Assembly (NCBI GenBank): GCA_017536965.1
Contig: JAFWCK010000151.1
Coordinates: forward strand, 1 to 39,445
From: Lachnospiraceae bacterium
GTDB taxonomy: Bacteria > Bacillota > Clostridia > Lachnospirales > Lachnospiraceae
DNA: 39,445 nucleotides
Direction: 5' to 3'
This document shows, one piece after another, positions 1-7,535 of the stretch (position 1 is its first letter; each line of letters begins with the position of its first letter). Below the pieces are notes generated by a model. That model did not search any database. It was not told the DNA's origin and saw nothing but the letters and a program-made list of their open reading frames with translations. The translations under genes were made by a program, and so were the position numbers.

Positions 1-324
1 CAATAACCAATCGTTATCCAAGCCAAATGTCAGGAAATCATTCCCCTGGAAGGAATACTCCCACGCATAAAAAACGGTCAGGCCGATCTCATCGCCCCTG
101 GCTTTTGCGTTCTCATATCCTTTATGAAATTCATCCAGCCACACATTCCAGGGAAGATCGCGGTCCACGCGCGTATTCCCACGCCAGAAGTGGTCCGAAA
201 TGACAATTCCGTCGTATCCTTTTTCTTTATAGAAATCTGCCAGATCTGCTGCATTACTGCGTCCGCAGGCACTCCCTTCATAGGTGTGCACATGCAGATC
301 ATAACGATACCATTCTTTCTCCAT
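1..324 (-). CDS. PHP-domain phosphoesterase, N-terminal part (runs off the window)
   Basis: The first 108 codons are visible; the gene continues past base 1. The start ATG is at 324 with AGGAG seven bases upstream. The protein begins with the PHP metal-binding motif D9-L-H11-V-H13, followed by S43-D44-H45 and a glutamate in the YAWEYS segment near residue 89, the usual order of metal ligands in PHP (polymerase and histidinol phosphatase) proteins. PHP enzymes hydrolyse phosphoesters using two or three divalent metals; the substrate cannot be read from this fragment. It starts 11 bases after the stop of the broken HAD phosphatase gene, so the two probably formed one transcript. Family call is secure, exact activity unknown. 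Confidence 0.85.
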   Translation of the reverse strand, partial: MEKEWYRYDLHVHTYEGSACGRSNAADLADFYKEKGYDGIVISDHFWRGNTRVDRDLPWNVWLDEFHKGYENAKARGDEIGLTVFYAWEYSFQGNDFLTFGLDNDWLL

Positions 325-335
325 GCTTTTCTCCT

Positions 336-926
336 TCACGAAATCAGTCCAAAATGTTTTAACGCTTTCTCTATGCCGTGATCTTCCACGGTATCCGTGA
401 CATAATCAGCAGCCTTTTTCACCGCTTCTTTGCCGTTGCCCATTGCTACGCCGATGCCGACATATTCCAGCATGGCGATATCATTCTCACCGTCCCCAAA
501 GGCCATGGTCTCGGAGCGGTCGATGCCGTTCTTATCCAGAAACATCTGGATCCCGTTCGTTTTTCCGCCATCCCGCGGGATAATGTCGATGCCTGTGTCA
601 GACCAGGAGGTGATGTCGCATTCATCCAGCAGATCATCTAACAGGTTCTTTTCTTTTTCCGAAACAAATGCCATGATCTGATAGATGTTTTCGCCGTAAT
701 AACGCCCTGTATCCGTCAAAATCCATGTCTTTCACCGGCATTTTCTCCAGGTCGGTCATATGACGTGCAGTCGCGACCACTGCCAGTATCCCATTCTGTC
801 TCAACTTCTTTACTGCCTCTTTGGCACTGTCCGGTACCTGGTTGGATTCGATGGAAAGGAGCGTCCCGTCAACATCAAAAAAACTGCTTTGATCACCGGA
901 TTCTCCGGCACTTCTCTTTTTTCCAT
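336..926 (-). pseudogene. Cof-type HAD phosphatase, broken by a frameshift and an internal deletion
   Basis: Two pieces in different frames together make a shortened Cof-like HAD hydrolase. ATG at 926 follows a GGAGG site and encodes MEKREVPENPVIKAVF; then a run of seven T (minus strand, near 877-883) shifts the frame just before FDVDGTLL, the catalytic Asp motif, where one more T would restore AVFFDVDG. The FDVDG frame continues to MDFDGY, then the sequence jumps near base 715 into a third reading frame at GENIYQIMAF. The jump removes most of the cap domain, which in this family lies between those two motifs. The C-terminal piece is intact, with GDGENDIAML and GNGKEAVKKAA, and ends at 336. 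The expected length is about 250-270 residues; about 195 codons remain. A single-base sequencing error could explain the first lesion but not the second. Confidence 0.85.
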
Positions 927-945
927 TTTCCGTTCCTCCATAAAA

Positions 946-975
946 AAGATACACCCTGCCCCAAGTGTCGTTCAA
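946..975 (-). promoter_or_regulatory. Candidate promoter of the HAD pseudogene and PHP gene
   Basis: On the minus strand TTGAAC (970-975) is followed after 18 bases by TATCTT (946-951). The transcript would start near 939, just before GGAGG and the ATG at 926. Both boxes are imperfect, so confidence is moderate. Confidence 0.4.
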
Positions 976-1036
976 GCGTTTTTTCCTGCCCCCGACCGAA
1001 GGTCGAGGGAGCCCGAGCGGCTTTGAGCGGTTCAAA

Positions 1037-1054
1037 GAAACTCTTTAGAGTTTC
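1037..1054. repeat. Inverted repeat upstream of the LTA synthase
   Basis: GAAACTC and GAGTTTC form a perfect 7-base inverted repeat around TTTA, just upstream of two TATAAT sequences. It lies in the divergent control region between the HAD pseudogene and the LTA synthase. It could be an operator or the base of an RNA hairpin; there is no U-run on either strand, so it is not a standard terminator. Confidence 0.5.
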
Positions 1055-1059
1055 ATCAG

Positions 1060-1075
1060 TATAATATGATATAAT
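1060..1075 (+). promoter_or_regulatory. Candidate -10 region of the LTA synthase gene
   Basis: TATAAT occurs twice, at 1060-1065 and 1070-1075, about 40 bases before the TTG start. No good -35 box stands 17 bases upstream of either copy, so this may be a weak or activator-dependent promoter. Confidence 0.35.
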
Positions 1076-1111
1076 GTTGTCTAACATTTTTGCACCGGGG
1101 CACATACCATT

Positions 1112-2950
1112 TTGAAACGTTTTTTATCAGCAGTTTTCTATATTATTACGGGGATCCTTATCACCTTTGTGTCGCTGATCGGCTTTGCCAGCCGGTGGGC
1201 GTTCACCACATGGGGTGATATCGATATGGACGAGATCGTCTTTCATCTGCAGAACCCGCTGGAAGGCACCGGCAATGGCATGATCGGAGATTTCCTCCTC
1301 AGGGCAGCACTGCCGACTGTGCTGATCCTTGCCGTATACATCGTCCTGATTATTCTGTTCAAAAAAGGGAAACCACGTCTGCTCTGCACTTGTGCCTTTC
1401 TGCTGCTGACCATTGCGGGCGCCTTCTTAGTCAAAAACATGATCTGGAAACGGCTGGATATGGACACCTGGATCAGCGGACGTAAGACATATTCCACATT
1501 TATTGAGGAAAACTATGCTGATCCGGCAAGCACGCCTCTCACCTTCCCTGATAAAAAAAGAAACCTGATCTTCATTTATCTGGAATCCATGGAAACCACC
1601 TATGCGGATGAAGCATCCGGCGGCGCTTTTCCTGTTAATACCATCCCGGAGCTGACACAGATCGCAATGGATAATGAAGATTTTTCCGGCGATGCTGCCG
1701 CACTGGACGGCGGTGTTGTTCTTCCGGGCACAGCATTCACCACAGGTGCCATCTTTGCCCAATCGGCCGGCCTTCCTTTAAAAGTCAGTATTGGTGCCAA
1801 CTTTATGGACACGCAGAGTTCCTTCTTCCCGGGCGTTACAGCATTGGGCGACATCCTGAGCAAAGAAGGTTACCGACAGATCTTTCTTCTGGGGTCCGAT
1901 GCCGTATTCGGCGGCCGCAAGCTTTTTTATCAGGATCATGGCAACTTTGAGATCCGTGATTATCTGTATGCCAAAGAAGCCGGATGGATCGATCCAAATT
2001 ATGAAGTCTTTTGGGGCTTTGAGGATGAAAAACTGTTTTCCTTTGCCAAGGAAACGCTGACCGAACTGGCGCAAAGTGATGTGCCGTTCAACCTGACACT
2101 GCTGACCGTGGATACGCATTATGAAGACGGCTACATCTGCAGGCTTTGTGATGATACCTTTGGCGATGACCAATATGCCAATGTCATGGCCTGCTCCAGC
2201 AAACAGATCGGTGCCTTCTTAAAATGGATCCAGGAGCAGGATTTCTACGATAATACAACCATCATCCTCTCCGGTGATCATACGACCATGGACACCAATT
2301 TCTGCGCTGATGTCAGCAAAAACTACCAGCGGAAAACCTATACTGCTTTTATCAACTCCGGTGTGCAGCCTGCACAGCCGCAGAAAGAGCGCCTTTACAG
2401 CACCTTTGATCTGTTCCCTACCACACTGGCCTCTCTTGGGGCAACAATAAAAGGCGACCGCCTGGCTCTTGGCACAAACCTGTTTTCTTCCAAAGAAACC
2501 CTGCTGGAACAGTATGGCACTGCGCAGGTGAAGAAAGTATTAATGAAACGTTCTGCTCTTTTAGAGCAATTAGAAAAAGTGGATGCGGATGCATCCGAAG
2601 CACTGTATGAAAGATATCGTCTGATTTTCAAAGATTCTCTGACGTTTGATTCGTTTGATGATAAAAAAGATCTTTTACAGATTAGGCTTATCAATCTGTA
2701 CTTCTTGGATACTCTGGTGGATGATGCGCTTACGATCCATGTGGACCATATCGAGGCGCAGTACCAGGAGGAGGGAAAAACACAGATCTATACGCTGCAG
2801 CTGAAACCGGATCCAAAAGATTCTGCCAGCTACATCGGCACCATTGATCTGTCCGGATTTGATCAGCCGAAAGGTGAAATAAAGATCAACATTTATACAG
2901 AAAATGGGACTGTCTTAGAGAATATCGTTTCCAGATCGTTCAGTTATTAG
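1112..2950 (+). CDS. LTA synthase family protein (membrane phosphoglycerol transferase)
   Basis: This 612-residue protein has hydrophobic segments near residues 5-27, 62-83 and 90-107, then an extracellular sulfatase-fold domain. The LtaS/MdoB signatures are visible: E158 in FIYLESM, a threonine pair in GTAFTTGAIFAQ (residues 206-217, the nucleophile region), H336 in LTVDTHYEDG and D389-H390 in SGDHTTMD, all expected metal or substrate ligands. Such enzymes transfer glycerol phosphate from phosphatidylglycerol to lipoteichoic acid or other glycans at the outer membrane face. Three predicted membrane segments are fewer than the five of typical LtaS. The start is a TTG, with only a weak GGGG upstream. 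The last 11 bases overlap the convergent DUF2007 gene. The exact acceptor is unknown. Confidence 0.85.
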   Translation: MKRFLSAVFYIITGILITFVSLIGFASRWAFTTWGDIDMDEIVFHLQNPLEGTGNGMIGDFLLRAALPTVLILAVYIVLIILFKKGKPRLLCTCAFLLLTIAGAFLVKNMIWKRLDMDTWISGRKTYSTFIEENYADPASTPLTFPDKKRNLIFIYLESMETTYADEASGGAFPVNTIPELTQIAMDNEDFSGDAAALDGGVVLPGTAFTTGAIFAQSAGLPLKVSIGANFMDTQSSFFPGVTALGDILSKEGYRQIFLLGSDAVFGGRKLFYQDHGNFEIRDYLYAKEAGWIDPNYEVFWGFEDEKLFSFAKETLTELAQSDVPFNLTLLTVDTHYEDGYICRLCDDTFGDDQYANVMACSSKQIGAFLKWIQEQDFYDNTTIILSGDHTTMDTNFCADVSKNYQRKTYTAFINSGVQPAQPQKERLYSTFDLFPTTLASLGATIKGDRLALGTNLFSSKETLLEQYGTAQVKKVLMKRSALLEQLEKVDADASEALYERYRLIFKDSLTFDSFDDKKDLLQIRLINLYFLDTLVDDALTIHVDHIEAQYQEEGKTQIYTLQLKPDPKDSASYIGTIDLSGFDQPKGEIKINIYTENGTVLENIVSRSFSY

Positions 2951-3605
2951 ACCCGCAGATAAAGCAAAGTGTGAATCCATCGTATTCACAGAACATCAGA
3001 TCAAAAACAACGTAGAATGGTCCCCAGCCGTCACTGCTCGCTTCCAGTTCCTCTTTCACTGTATCAACACTTTCAAAGACCCTCATACGTTTTGGCCGGC
3101 CAAACAAACTCTCTGTTTTATCGGCAATACTCTTTCCTCCGCGGTCACCGCAGAGTTCTGTAAATGCGTCCTGAAAGCTCTCCTCAAATGGAATCAAAGT
3201 CTGTTCCCTGTTTTTGAAGAAAAAAAACTGATAGAACTCTTCCAGATAATTCTCTTCTTTCAGATAGAGAACGGCGGTTTCATAATACATGGCAAAATCA
3301 TCCAGAAGAGCCGCTTTCCCCTGCGGGGTATCATCTGCCCATGTCTGGGTGTCTCTGGCAGCTCCTGGTCCCGGAGGCGGTTCCAACAAGCCCATATTAA
3401 TAAGGATCTCATCCGCGGCATCTTCTGCCTCTTCCGGAATGATGATCTCTATTAAAGAGGTGCGGCTCATCCCTGCAGCAATCTCTACAAGCTGGCCTAT
3501 GCCATGTTCCCGCTTATAGGCAGGAATCCCCGCATCCTGAAAGGATGCGAGGATCTGATCTGCCTCAAAGGAGTTATAAGTTTTAAAAATTATTTTTTCT
3601 TCCAT
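2940..3605 (-). CDS. DUF2007-type small-domain protein with unknown C-terminal region
   Basis: The protein has 221 residues. The first 70 (EEKIIFKTYNSFEADQIL, then AGIPAYKREHG and IIIPEEAEDAADEIL) match the pattern of DUF2007 proteins, small ferredoxin-like domains proposed to act in signalling. The remainder is acidic, carries an FFFF run and a clause of aromatic residues near the C terminus, and resembles nothing I recognise. The ATG at 3605 lies one base after the TAA of the MoaF-like gene (TAAAATG), with no clear ribosome binding site, so translation is probably coupled. The gene ends inside the convergent LTA synthase gene. The longer reading back to 3665 is rejected because it would overlap the upstream coding region without need. 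Confidence 0.75.
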   Translation of the reverse strand: MEEKIIFKTYNSFEADQILASFQDAGIPAYKREHGIGQLVEIAAGMSRTSLIEIIIPEEAEDAADEILINMGLLEPPPGPGAARDTQTWADDTPQGKAALLDDFAMYYETAVLYLKEENYLEEFYQFFFFKNREQTLIPFEESFQDAFTELCGDRGGKSIADKTESLFGRPKRMRVFESVDTVKEELEASSDGWGPFYVVFDLMFCEYDGFTLCFICGSNN

Positions 3606-3606
3606 T

Positions 3607-5403
3607 TTACAGTTCGTAAAGGCCGGATACATCAAATCTGCCTGCATCCCGGGCATATGCGCCAAGCGTACCGAACATCAGGCCCGAACCATCATGTGCA
3701 ACACCCAGAACAAAGCCGCCGTCATGCATGATACGCAGATTCATTGCAGCACTGCTGAAACTTCCTGACCATTTTTCTTCAACCCAGTTCAGGATATAAA
3801 CGTCATCACGAAGCTTGATATAAGTACATGGAGAACTCCATGCAAAACCGCCTGCACGATATCCAGGATCTCCCGGCTTCCCGCCAATAAAAATCGTCCA
3901 GGAATACGAACCTGGAGAGTCGTAGATATGCTGGCTCGACATTTCTTTGGAATAGGTCCATGTAAACGAACGTCCGACAAGTTCTCTTGTAAATCCATGG
4001 CGGCGCGTACGCGGAACCGGAACACCTTCTGTCTCCATATATCCAAAGTGATATACCGGAACAACATCATGCGGTTCTGCTCCGCCTCCGATGGTTGCTT
4101 CGATGCAGGTTGCACAGCCGTTTTTGAAATCTAACGCAAACGTCATTGCTTTTGGAGGGCAGGAATCTTTAATGTGGAATCCCAGATAAACAAGATCCTC
4201 ATCCAATGCAAATGCGCGGTAATTTGCTTCTGCCCAGTCAGAATCTGCTGTACGGAACCGCAGCTTCTCCTGCTCAACAAAATCCAGGTCAACGCAGAAT
4301 CCGGCATCATCACGGAATGTTACCTTCTTGCCCAGGCACTGTGTACTGAATTCCATTGATGCGCTGGTGGTTGCAGCATGGGACTCGCCTCTTGCAAACT
4401 CCGCAACCTCTCCGGCAAGAGCATTGATCTCTTCCTCTGTCTCTTCTCTTGCTAACAGACTGGTACGATATGTAAGTCTGTTTCCCTTTTTCCCGCTTTT
4501 CAGTCGAGCTTCTAAAGCAGCCGGCAGGCTCTCTCCCCAATCACTGAAATCAAAGAACGTTGCAAGCTGACCTAGATTTCTGCCGTCTGCGCGATAGAGA
4601 CGGAATTCAAATTTGTCGTCCTCGTCGATACCAAGCGTTACGCCGATTTTTTTCATTCCAAAAAGATCAATGATCTCTACAGAGAAGCGGCCGGAATATT
4701 CGACCTCACCAAAATCATAGTAGAAAGCACTGTCATCAAACTGCAGATAATCAGATGGGAATGTAATAACATCTTCTCCATCCGGTGTTTCGAGTTCCAC
4801 CATAGTGGAGAAATAGTTTGAAATATATGTAAAGATGCGTTTTCTTCCAAGATCGTCATCCCATTTGAGGACCTTATTGTCCAACCGCAGGGAATGATAG
4901 AACCGTTTCTCTGTTGCAGGTCTGTCTGCTTCTGTGAAGCAGCCAAGATAGATCTGACGCTGCACTTCACGGTTTACAAAGAAGTCCATGTTGGAAATAT
5001 CAGCTGGTAATAACGGCTGGGATTTATCAATTTCCGCTCCCTGATAATCGATGAACCACATCTCCGTAGCAGAAGCTCTTCCAGTTGCGGTATCAAGAAT
5101 AACCGCATAACCTCTCAGGGTCTCCGGAACCATATGTGCAAATAAAAGGAATTGATTCAGCCTCAGAGCGCCGTATGCACATTCAACCGGTGCTCCATCG
5201 TTTTCTGTAAGGGTCAGTTTATCCTTACTCTGAAAACTGTATTTGAGTGCCGGCGGATCTATGCCTTCGTTATCAAGCTGCAGGCATATTTCTTTTCCGA
5301 CCAGACATTCACAGAGCTCTCCTGCGCATACCGGTCCGCCGCCGCCAAGTACTGCGGCCTTCACTTCTTCCAGACCCAATTTTGAATAATTGATTCTAAA
5401 CAT
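3607..5403 (-). CDS. Large MoaF-like (lipocalin-type) protein with repeated halves
   Basis: The 598 residues appear to hold two copies of a MoaF-type arrangement. An N-terminal-type unit is seen around residues 50-120 (ALRLNQFLLFAHM, YAVILDTATGRA) and again around 395-450 (AFALDEDLVYLGFHI, MTFALDFKNGCAT). A C-terminal-type unit is clearest at about 480-590: GRSFTWTYSKEM, SPGSYSWTIFIGG, RDDVYILNWVEEKW, LRIMHDGGFVLGV; a more divergent copy lies around 165-290. MoaF proteins are predicted beta-barrel ligand binders, first named from monoamine-regulated operons in enterobacteria; their role is poorly known. No signal peptide or membrane segment is visible, so it is probably cytoplasmic. A GGGGGAA site precedes the ATG. 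It is followed at once by the DUF2007 gene and lies 98 bases after the ACT gene. Confidence 0.65.
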   Translation of the reverse strand: MFRINYSKLGLEEVKAAVLGGGGPVCAGELCECLVGKEICLQLDNEGIDPPALKYSFQSKDKLTLTENDGAPVECAYGALRLNQFLLFAHMVPETLRGYAVILDTATGRASATEMWFIDYQGAEIDKSQPLLPADISNMDFFVNREVQRQIYLGCFTEADRPATEKRFYHSLRLDNKVLKWDDDLGRKRIFTYISNYFSTMVELETPDGEDVITFPSDYLQFDDSAFYYDFGEVEYSGRFSVEIIDLFGMKKIGVTLGIDEDDKFEFRLYRADGRNLGQLATFFDFSDWGESLPAALEARLKSGKKGNRLTYRTSLLAREETEEEINALAGEVAEFARGESHAATTSASMEFSTQCLGKKVTFRDDAGFCVDLDFVEQEKLRFRTADSDWAEANYRAFALDEDLVYLGFHIKDSCPPKAMTFALDFKNGCATCIEATIGGGAEPHDVVPVYHFGYMETEGVPVPRTRRHGFTRELVGRSFTWTYSKEMSSQHIYDSPGSYSWTIFIGGKPGDPGYRAGGFAWSSPCTYIKLRDDVYILNWVEEKWSGSFSSAAMNLRIMHDGGFVLGVAHDGSGLMFGTLGAYARDAGRFDVSGLYEL

Positions 5404-5470
5404 TTCATTTCCCCCAATCTGTATATAAAAGTTTTACACTATTACTGCTCTAAGTTTATCATTTGTTTTC

Positions 5471-5499
5471 GGTATGTTCAATCTCAGACCGCACATACC
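5471..5499. other. Hairpin between the ACT gene and the MoaF-like gene
   Basis: GGTATGT and ACATACC form a 7-base stem around a 15-base loop just after the ACT gene. There is no following U-run on the minus strand, so it is more likely an RNA processing or partial termination structure than a full terminator. Confidence 0.35.
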
Positions 5500-5501
5500 A
5501 C

Positions 5502-5867
5502 TCAATCTACTATATAGCCTTCCAAAGCCAGAATGCCCAGCGCCTGTTCGTAGTTTTCTTCCTTTACAAGAATGTAGTCTGTATTATAAGTTGACACTGC
5601 AAAAATCCCTATTAGATGCTCTGCAAGAATCCCTGATAGTTTCGATAAAACACCAACCAGTGAAAAATCCAGAACTCCCTGAATCCGGAATCCTTTCCAA
5701 CCATCCTCGCGTTCGATGGTTTTTTCCGGCGTATCCTCCGTTCTGCAGACAACAGACAATTCTTCATCGGTCTTCCCGATGAAATAAAACTCTGTTTTTA
5801 AATCAATATCATCAATGTCTGCAACTTTACAGATCGTCAGACGATGCGGCAATTTTTCCAGTTTCAT
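5502..5867 (-). CDS. ACT domain-containing protein
   Basis: The product has 121 residues starting MKLEKLPHRLTICKV. The C-terminal half (GVLDFSLVGVLSKLSGILAE, then IGIFAVSTYNTDYILV) is a textbook ACT domain of the type found in stand-alone CASTOR-like or aspartate-kinase-like ligand-binding proteins, which sense amino acids. The first half is a second, weaker ACT-like fold. The ATG at 5867 is preferred over a TTG at 5882 because GGGGAA lies at the right distance in front of the ATG. It lies 15 bases downstream of the racemase-like gene and so is probably translated from the same mRNA. It could sense an amino acid for the neighbouring enzymes; that is inference. Confidence 0.8.
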   Translation of the reverse strand: MKLEKLPHRLTICKVADIDDIDLKTEFYFIGKTDEELSVVCRTEDTPEKTIEREDGWKGFRIQGVLDFSLVGVLSKLSGILAEHLIGIFAVSTYNTDYILVKEENYEQALGILALEGYIVD

Positions 5868-5882
5868 GTTTCTTTTCCCCAA

Positions 5883-6548
5883 TTACTTTGTTATTAATTC
5901 TAGCAGAAGCCCCAGACTGACGGACGGGGATGTCAGAACAGGGATCGGATAATCGGCAAACAAAGGCAATGCACGAAGCTGTGACATCTGTGAAAGAACG
6001 ATTGCCTCTTTTCCCTGAAATGATCTGGCGGTTTCAAAAACGATTTGATTATGAAGACCATCATCGCCGGCTGCCGCAGCATCAAATGCTCCTTCTGCCA
6101 GTTTTATCTCCACGTCAAAAGTCGGATTAATCGTTTGTTTGCAGCGGTCAACCACCCACGCGACACTTTCCATGGTCGGTCCAAAGGATACGATGGCTCC
6201 TATTTTCTGATAGAGTGCAGCAGCTTTTTCAAAAACACCAATGTCTGCTGCTACCAAAGGAAGATCTGTGCATAATCTCAGTTGGTCAATAAACGGGGAG
6301 AAGATCGTGCAGGACAAAAGGATCCCATCTACGCCTAATTCCTCTGCGCTGTGGATCAGCTGGATCATCCGGGAAAGGTTTTTACCGGAGATCCGCCCCT
6401 CCTGTTTGCCCAGCCAGGACATGCCTTCATCCATAAAATGAAAGAGTTCCACTTCCGGAAAATCCTTTGCTGCCTGTTCCACAGGTTCGATCGATACTTT
6501 GGTTGCATTGATCACTGCGATCCTTATTTTTCTGTCTCTGTTTTCCAT
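5883..6548 (-). CDS. Aspartate/glutamate racemase superfamily protein, second cysteine missing
   Basis: The 221-residue protein has the Asp/Glu/hydantoin racemase fold: IRIAVINAT at the N terminus, GVDGILLSCTIFSPF with C80 as the first catalytic cysteine, and GAIVSFGPTMES in the second half. Racemases of this family use two cysteines, one per face of the substrate. At the place where the second is expected the sequence reads AIVLSQMSQL (about residues 182-191), without Cys. It may therefore be a one-base enzyme, a decarboxylase or isomerase relative (arylmalonate decarboxylase uses one Cys), or a binding protein. AGAGGACATT precedes the ATG, nine bases after the phzF-like stop, so it is co-transcribed with that gene. 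Confidence 0.75.
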   Translation of the reverse strand: MENRDRKIRIAVINATKVSIEPVEQAAKDFPEVELFHFMDEGMSWLGKQEGRISGKNLSRMIQLIHSAEELGVDGILLSCTIFSPFIDQLRLCTDLPLVAADIGVFEKAAALYQKIGAIVSFGPTMESVAWVVDRCKQTINPTFDVEIKLAEGAFDAAAAGDDGLHNQIVFETARSFQGKEAIVLSQMSQLRALPLFADYPIPVLTSPSVSLGLLLELITK

Positions 6549-6557
6549 AATGTCCTC

Positions 6558-7343
6558 TTATTCCAATTCCACTGCCAAGTCGGAGATCGCTACAAGTACT
6601 GCCTCCCCGCTGATAACCATTCTGCCTTCTTCACGCTTTTCACAATGCAGGTAGCCGCCGCGTTTGGATGCCTGATAGGCATCGATTGGATTCTTATGCA
6701 GTTCTTTTATCCAATAGTCCGCGATCTGCACATGCGCTGCCCCGCATACCGGATCTTCTGCAATAGACAACTTGGGGCAGAAGCTGCGTGATATACAGTC
6801 CACATCTGTCCCTTTTGCGGTGGCATTCTGAATACGTCCTTCGATCTGCATCAGCTTTATTTGATCCGGTTCCATCTTTCTAACCTGTTCTTCAGAGTCA
6901 AATACGCAAATAAGATCAAGGCCCAGTACCGCTTTGACCGGACGTACGCCAAAGGCGCTTTCCATTGCATCTGTGACTGGAATTTCCTTCAGATCAAATG
7001 TTGGGAAGTCCATTTCATACAGGTTTCCTTTCCTCTTTACGGTCAGCACACCGCTTAAGGTCTGGAAGCGCACGATGTCACTGTCCGGCTCATAATAATT
7101 CAAAATCACAAAGGAGGAAGCCAGTGTTGCGTGTCCGCACAGCTCCACCTCTGTCCCTGGTGTAAACCAGCGAAGATGATACCCCTGCTCTTCTTTCACA
7201 ATAAAGGCAGTCTCACTCAGGTTATTCTCCATGGCCAGCTTCATCATGGATTCCTCAGACGGCCATTTGTCCATCACGCAAACAGCAGCCGGATTCCCTG
7301 CGAACGGCTTATTGGTAAATGCATCAACGATGTATTGTTTCAT
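6558..7343 (-). CDS. PhzF-family isomerase/epimerase
   Basis: At 261 residues this is a full-length PhzF-type protein with the two-lobe diaminopimelate-epimerase-like fold. Visible family marks are VDAFTNKPFAGNPAAVCV at residues 6-23, NNLSETAFIV with E44 (position of the catalytic Glu of PhzF), FTPGTEVELCGHATLAS and, in the second lobe, SIAEDPVCGAAHVQIADYW. PhzF catalyses isomerisation in phenazine synthesis, but most family members in bacteria without phenazines have unknown substrates, and no other phenazine gene is present here. It heads the unit with the racemase-like and ACT-domain genes, which points to an amino acid or hydroxy-acid substrate. The start has GGAGT upstream. Confidence 0.85.
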   Translation of the reverse strand: MKQYIVDAFTNKPFAGNPAAVCVMDKWPSEESMMKLAMENNLSETAFIVKEEQGYHLRWFTPGTEVELCGHATLASSFVILNYYEPDSDIVRFQTLSGVLTVKRKGNLYEMDFPTFDLKEIPVTDAMESAFGVRPVKAVLGLDLICVFDSEEQVRKMEPDQIKLMQIEGRIQNATAKGTDVDCISRSFCPKLSIAEDPVCGAAHVQIADYWIKELHKNPIDAYQASKRGGYLHCEKREEGRMVISGEAVLVAISDLAVELE

Positions 7344-7376
7344 CGATTGTTTACTCCATTACTCTCAATTTGGTTT

Positions 7377-7408
7377 ATTATAACATACACTGAATTATCT
7401 TTTGACAA
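7377..7408 (-). promoter_or_regulatory. Candidate promoter of the phzF-like unit
   Basis: On the minus strand TATAAT (7377-7382) is preceded by TGT, giving an extended -10 (TGTTATAAT). TTGTCA lies further upstream (7403-7408) at a 20-base spacer, too long for normal use, so the extended -10 probably carries the promoter. Confidence 0.45.
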
Positions 7409-7535
7409 CTCCCCTATAATTAACGGTTTTGGCAGATTTAATGAACAATCTTTGAATTTTTGTTGTATAATGGGTTCGTTATGGTGCCAGAAGCATCTGA
7501 ATCAAGATTGAAACGGACGGATCGAAAACTGAATT

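Noticed and set aside
7402-7420. TTGACA followed by TATAAT on the plus strand
   Set aside because: Only seven bases separate the boxes, far from the needed 16-18.
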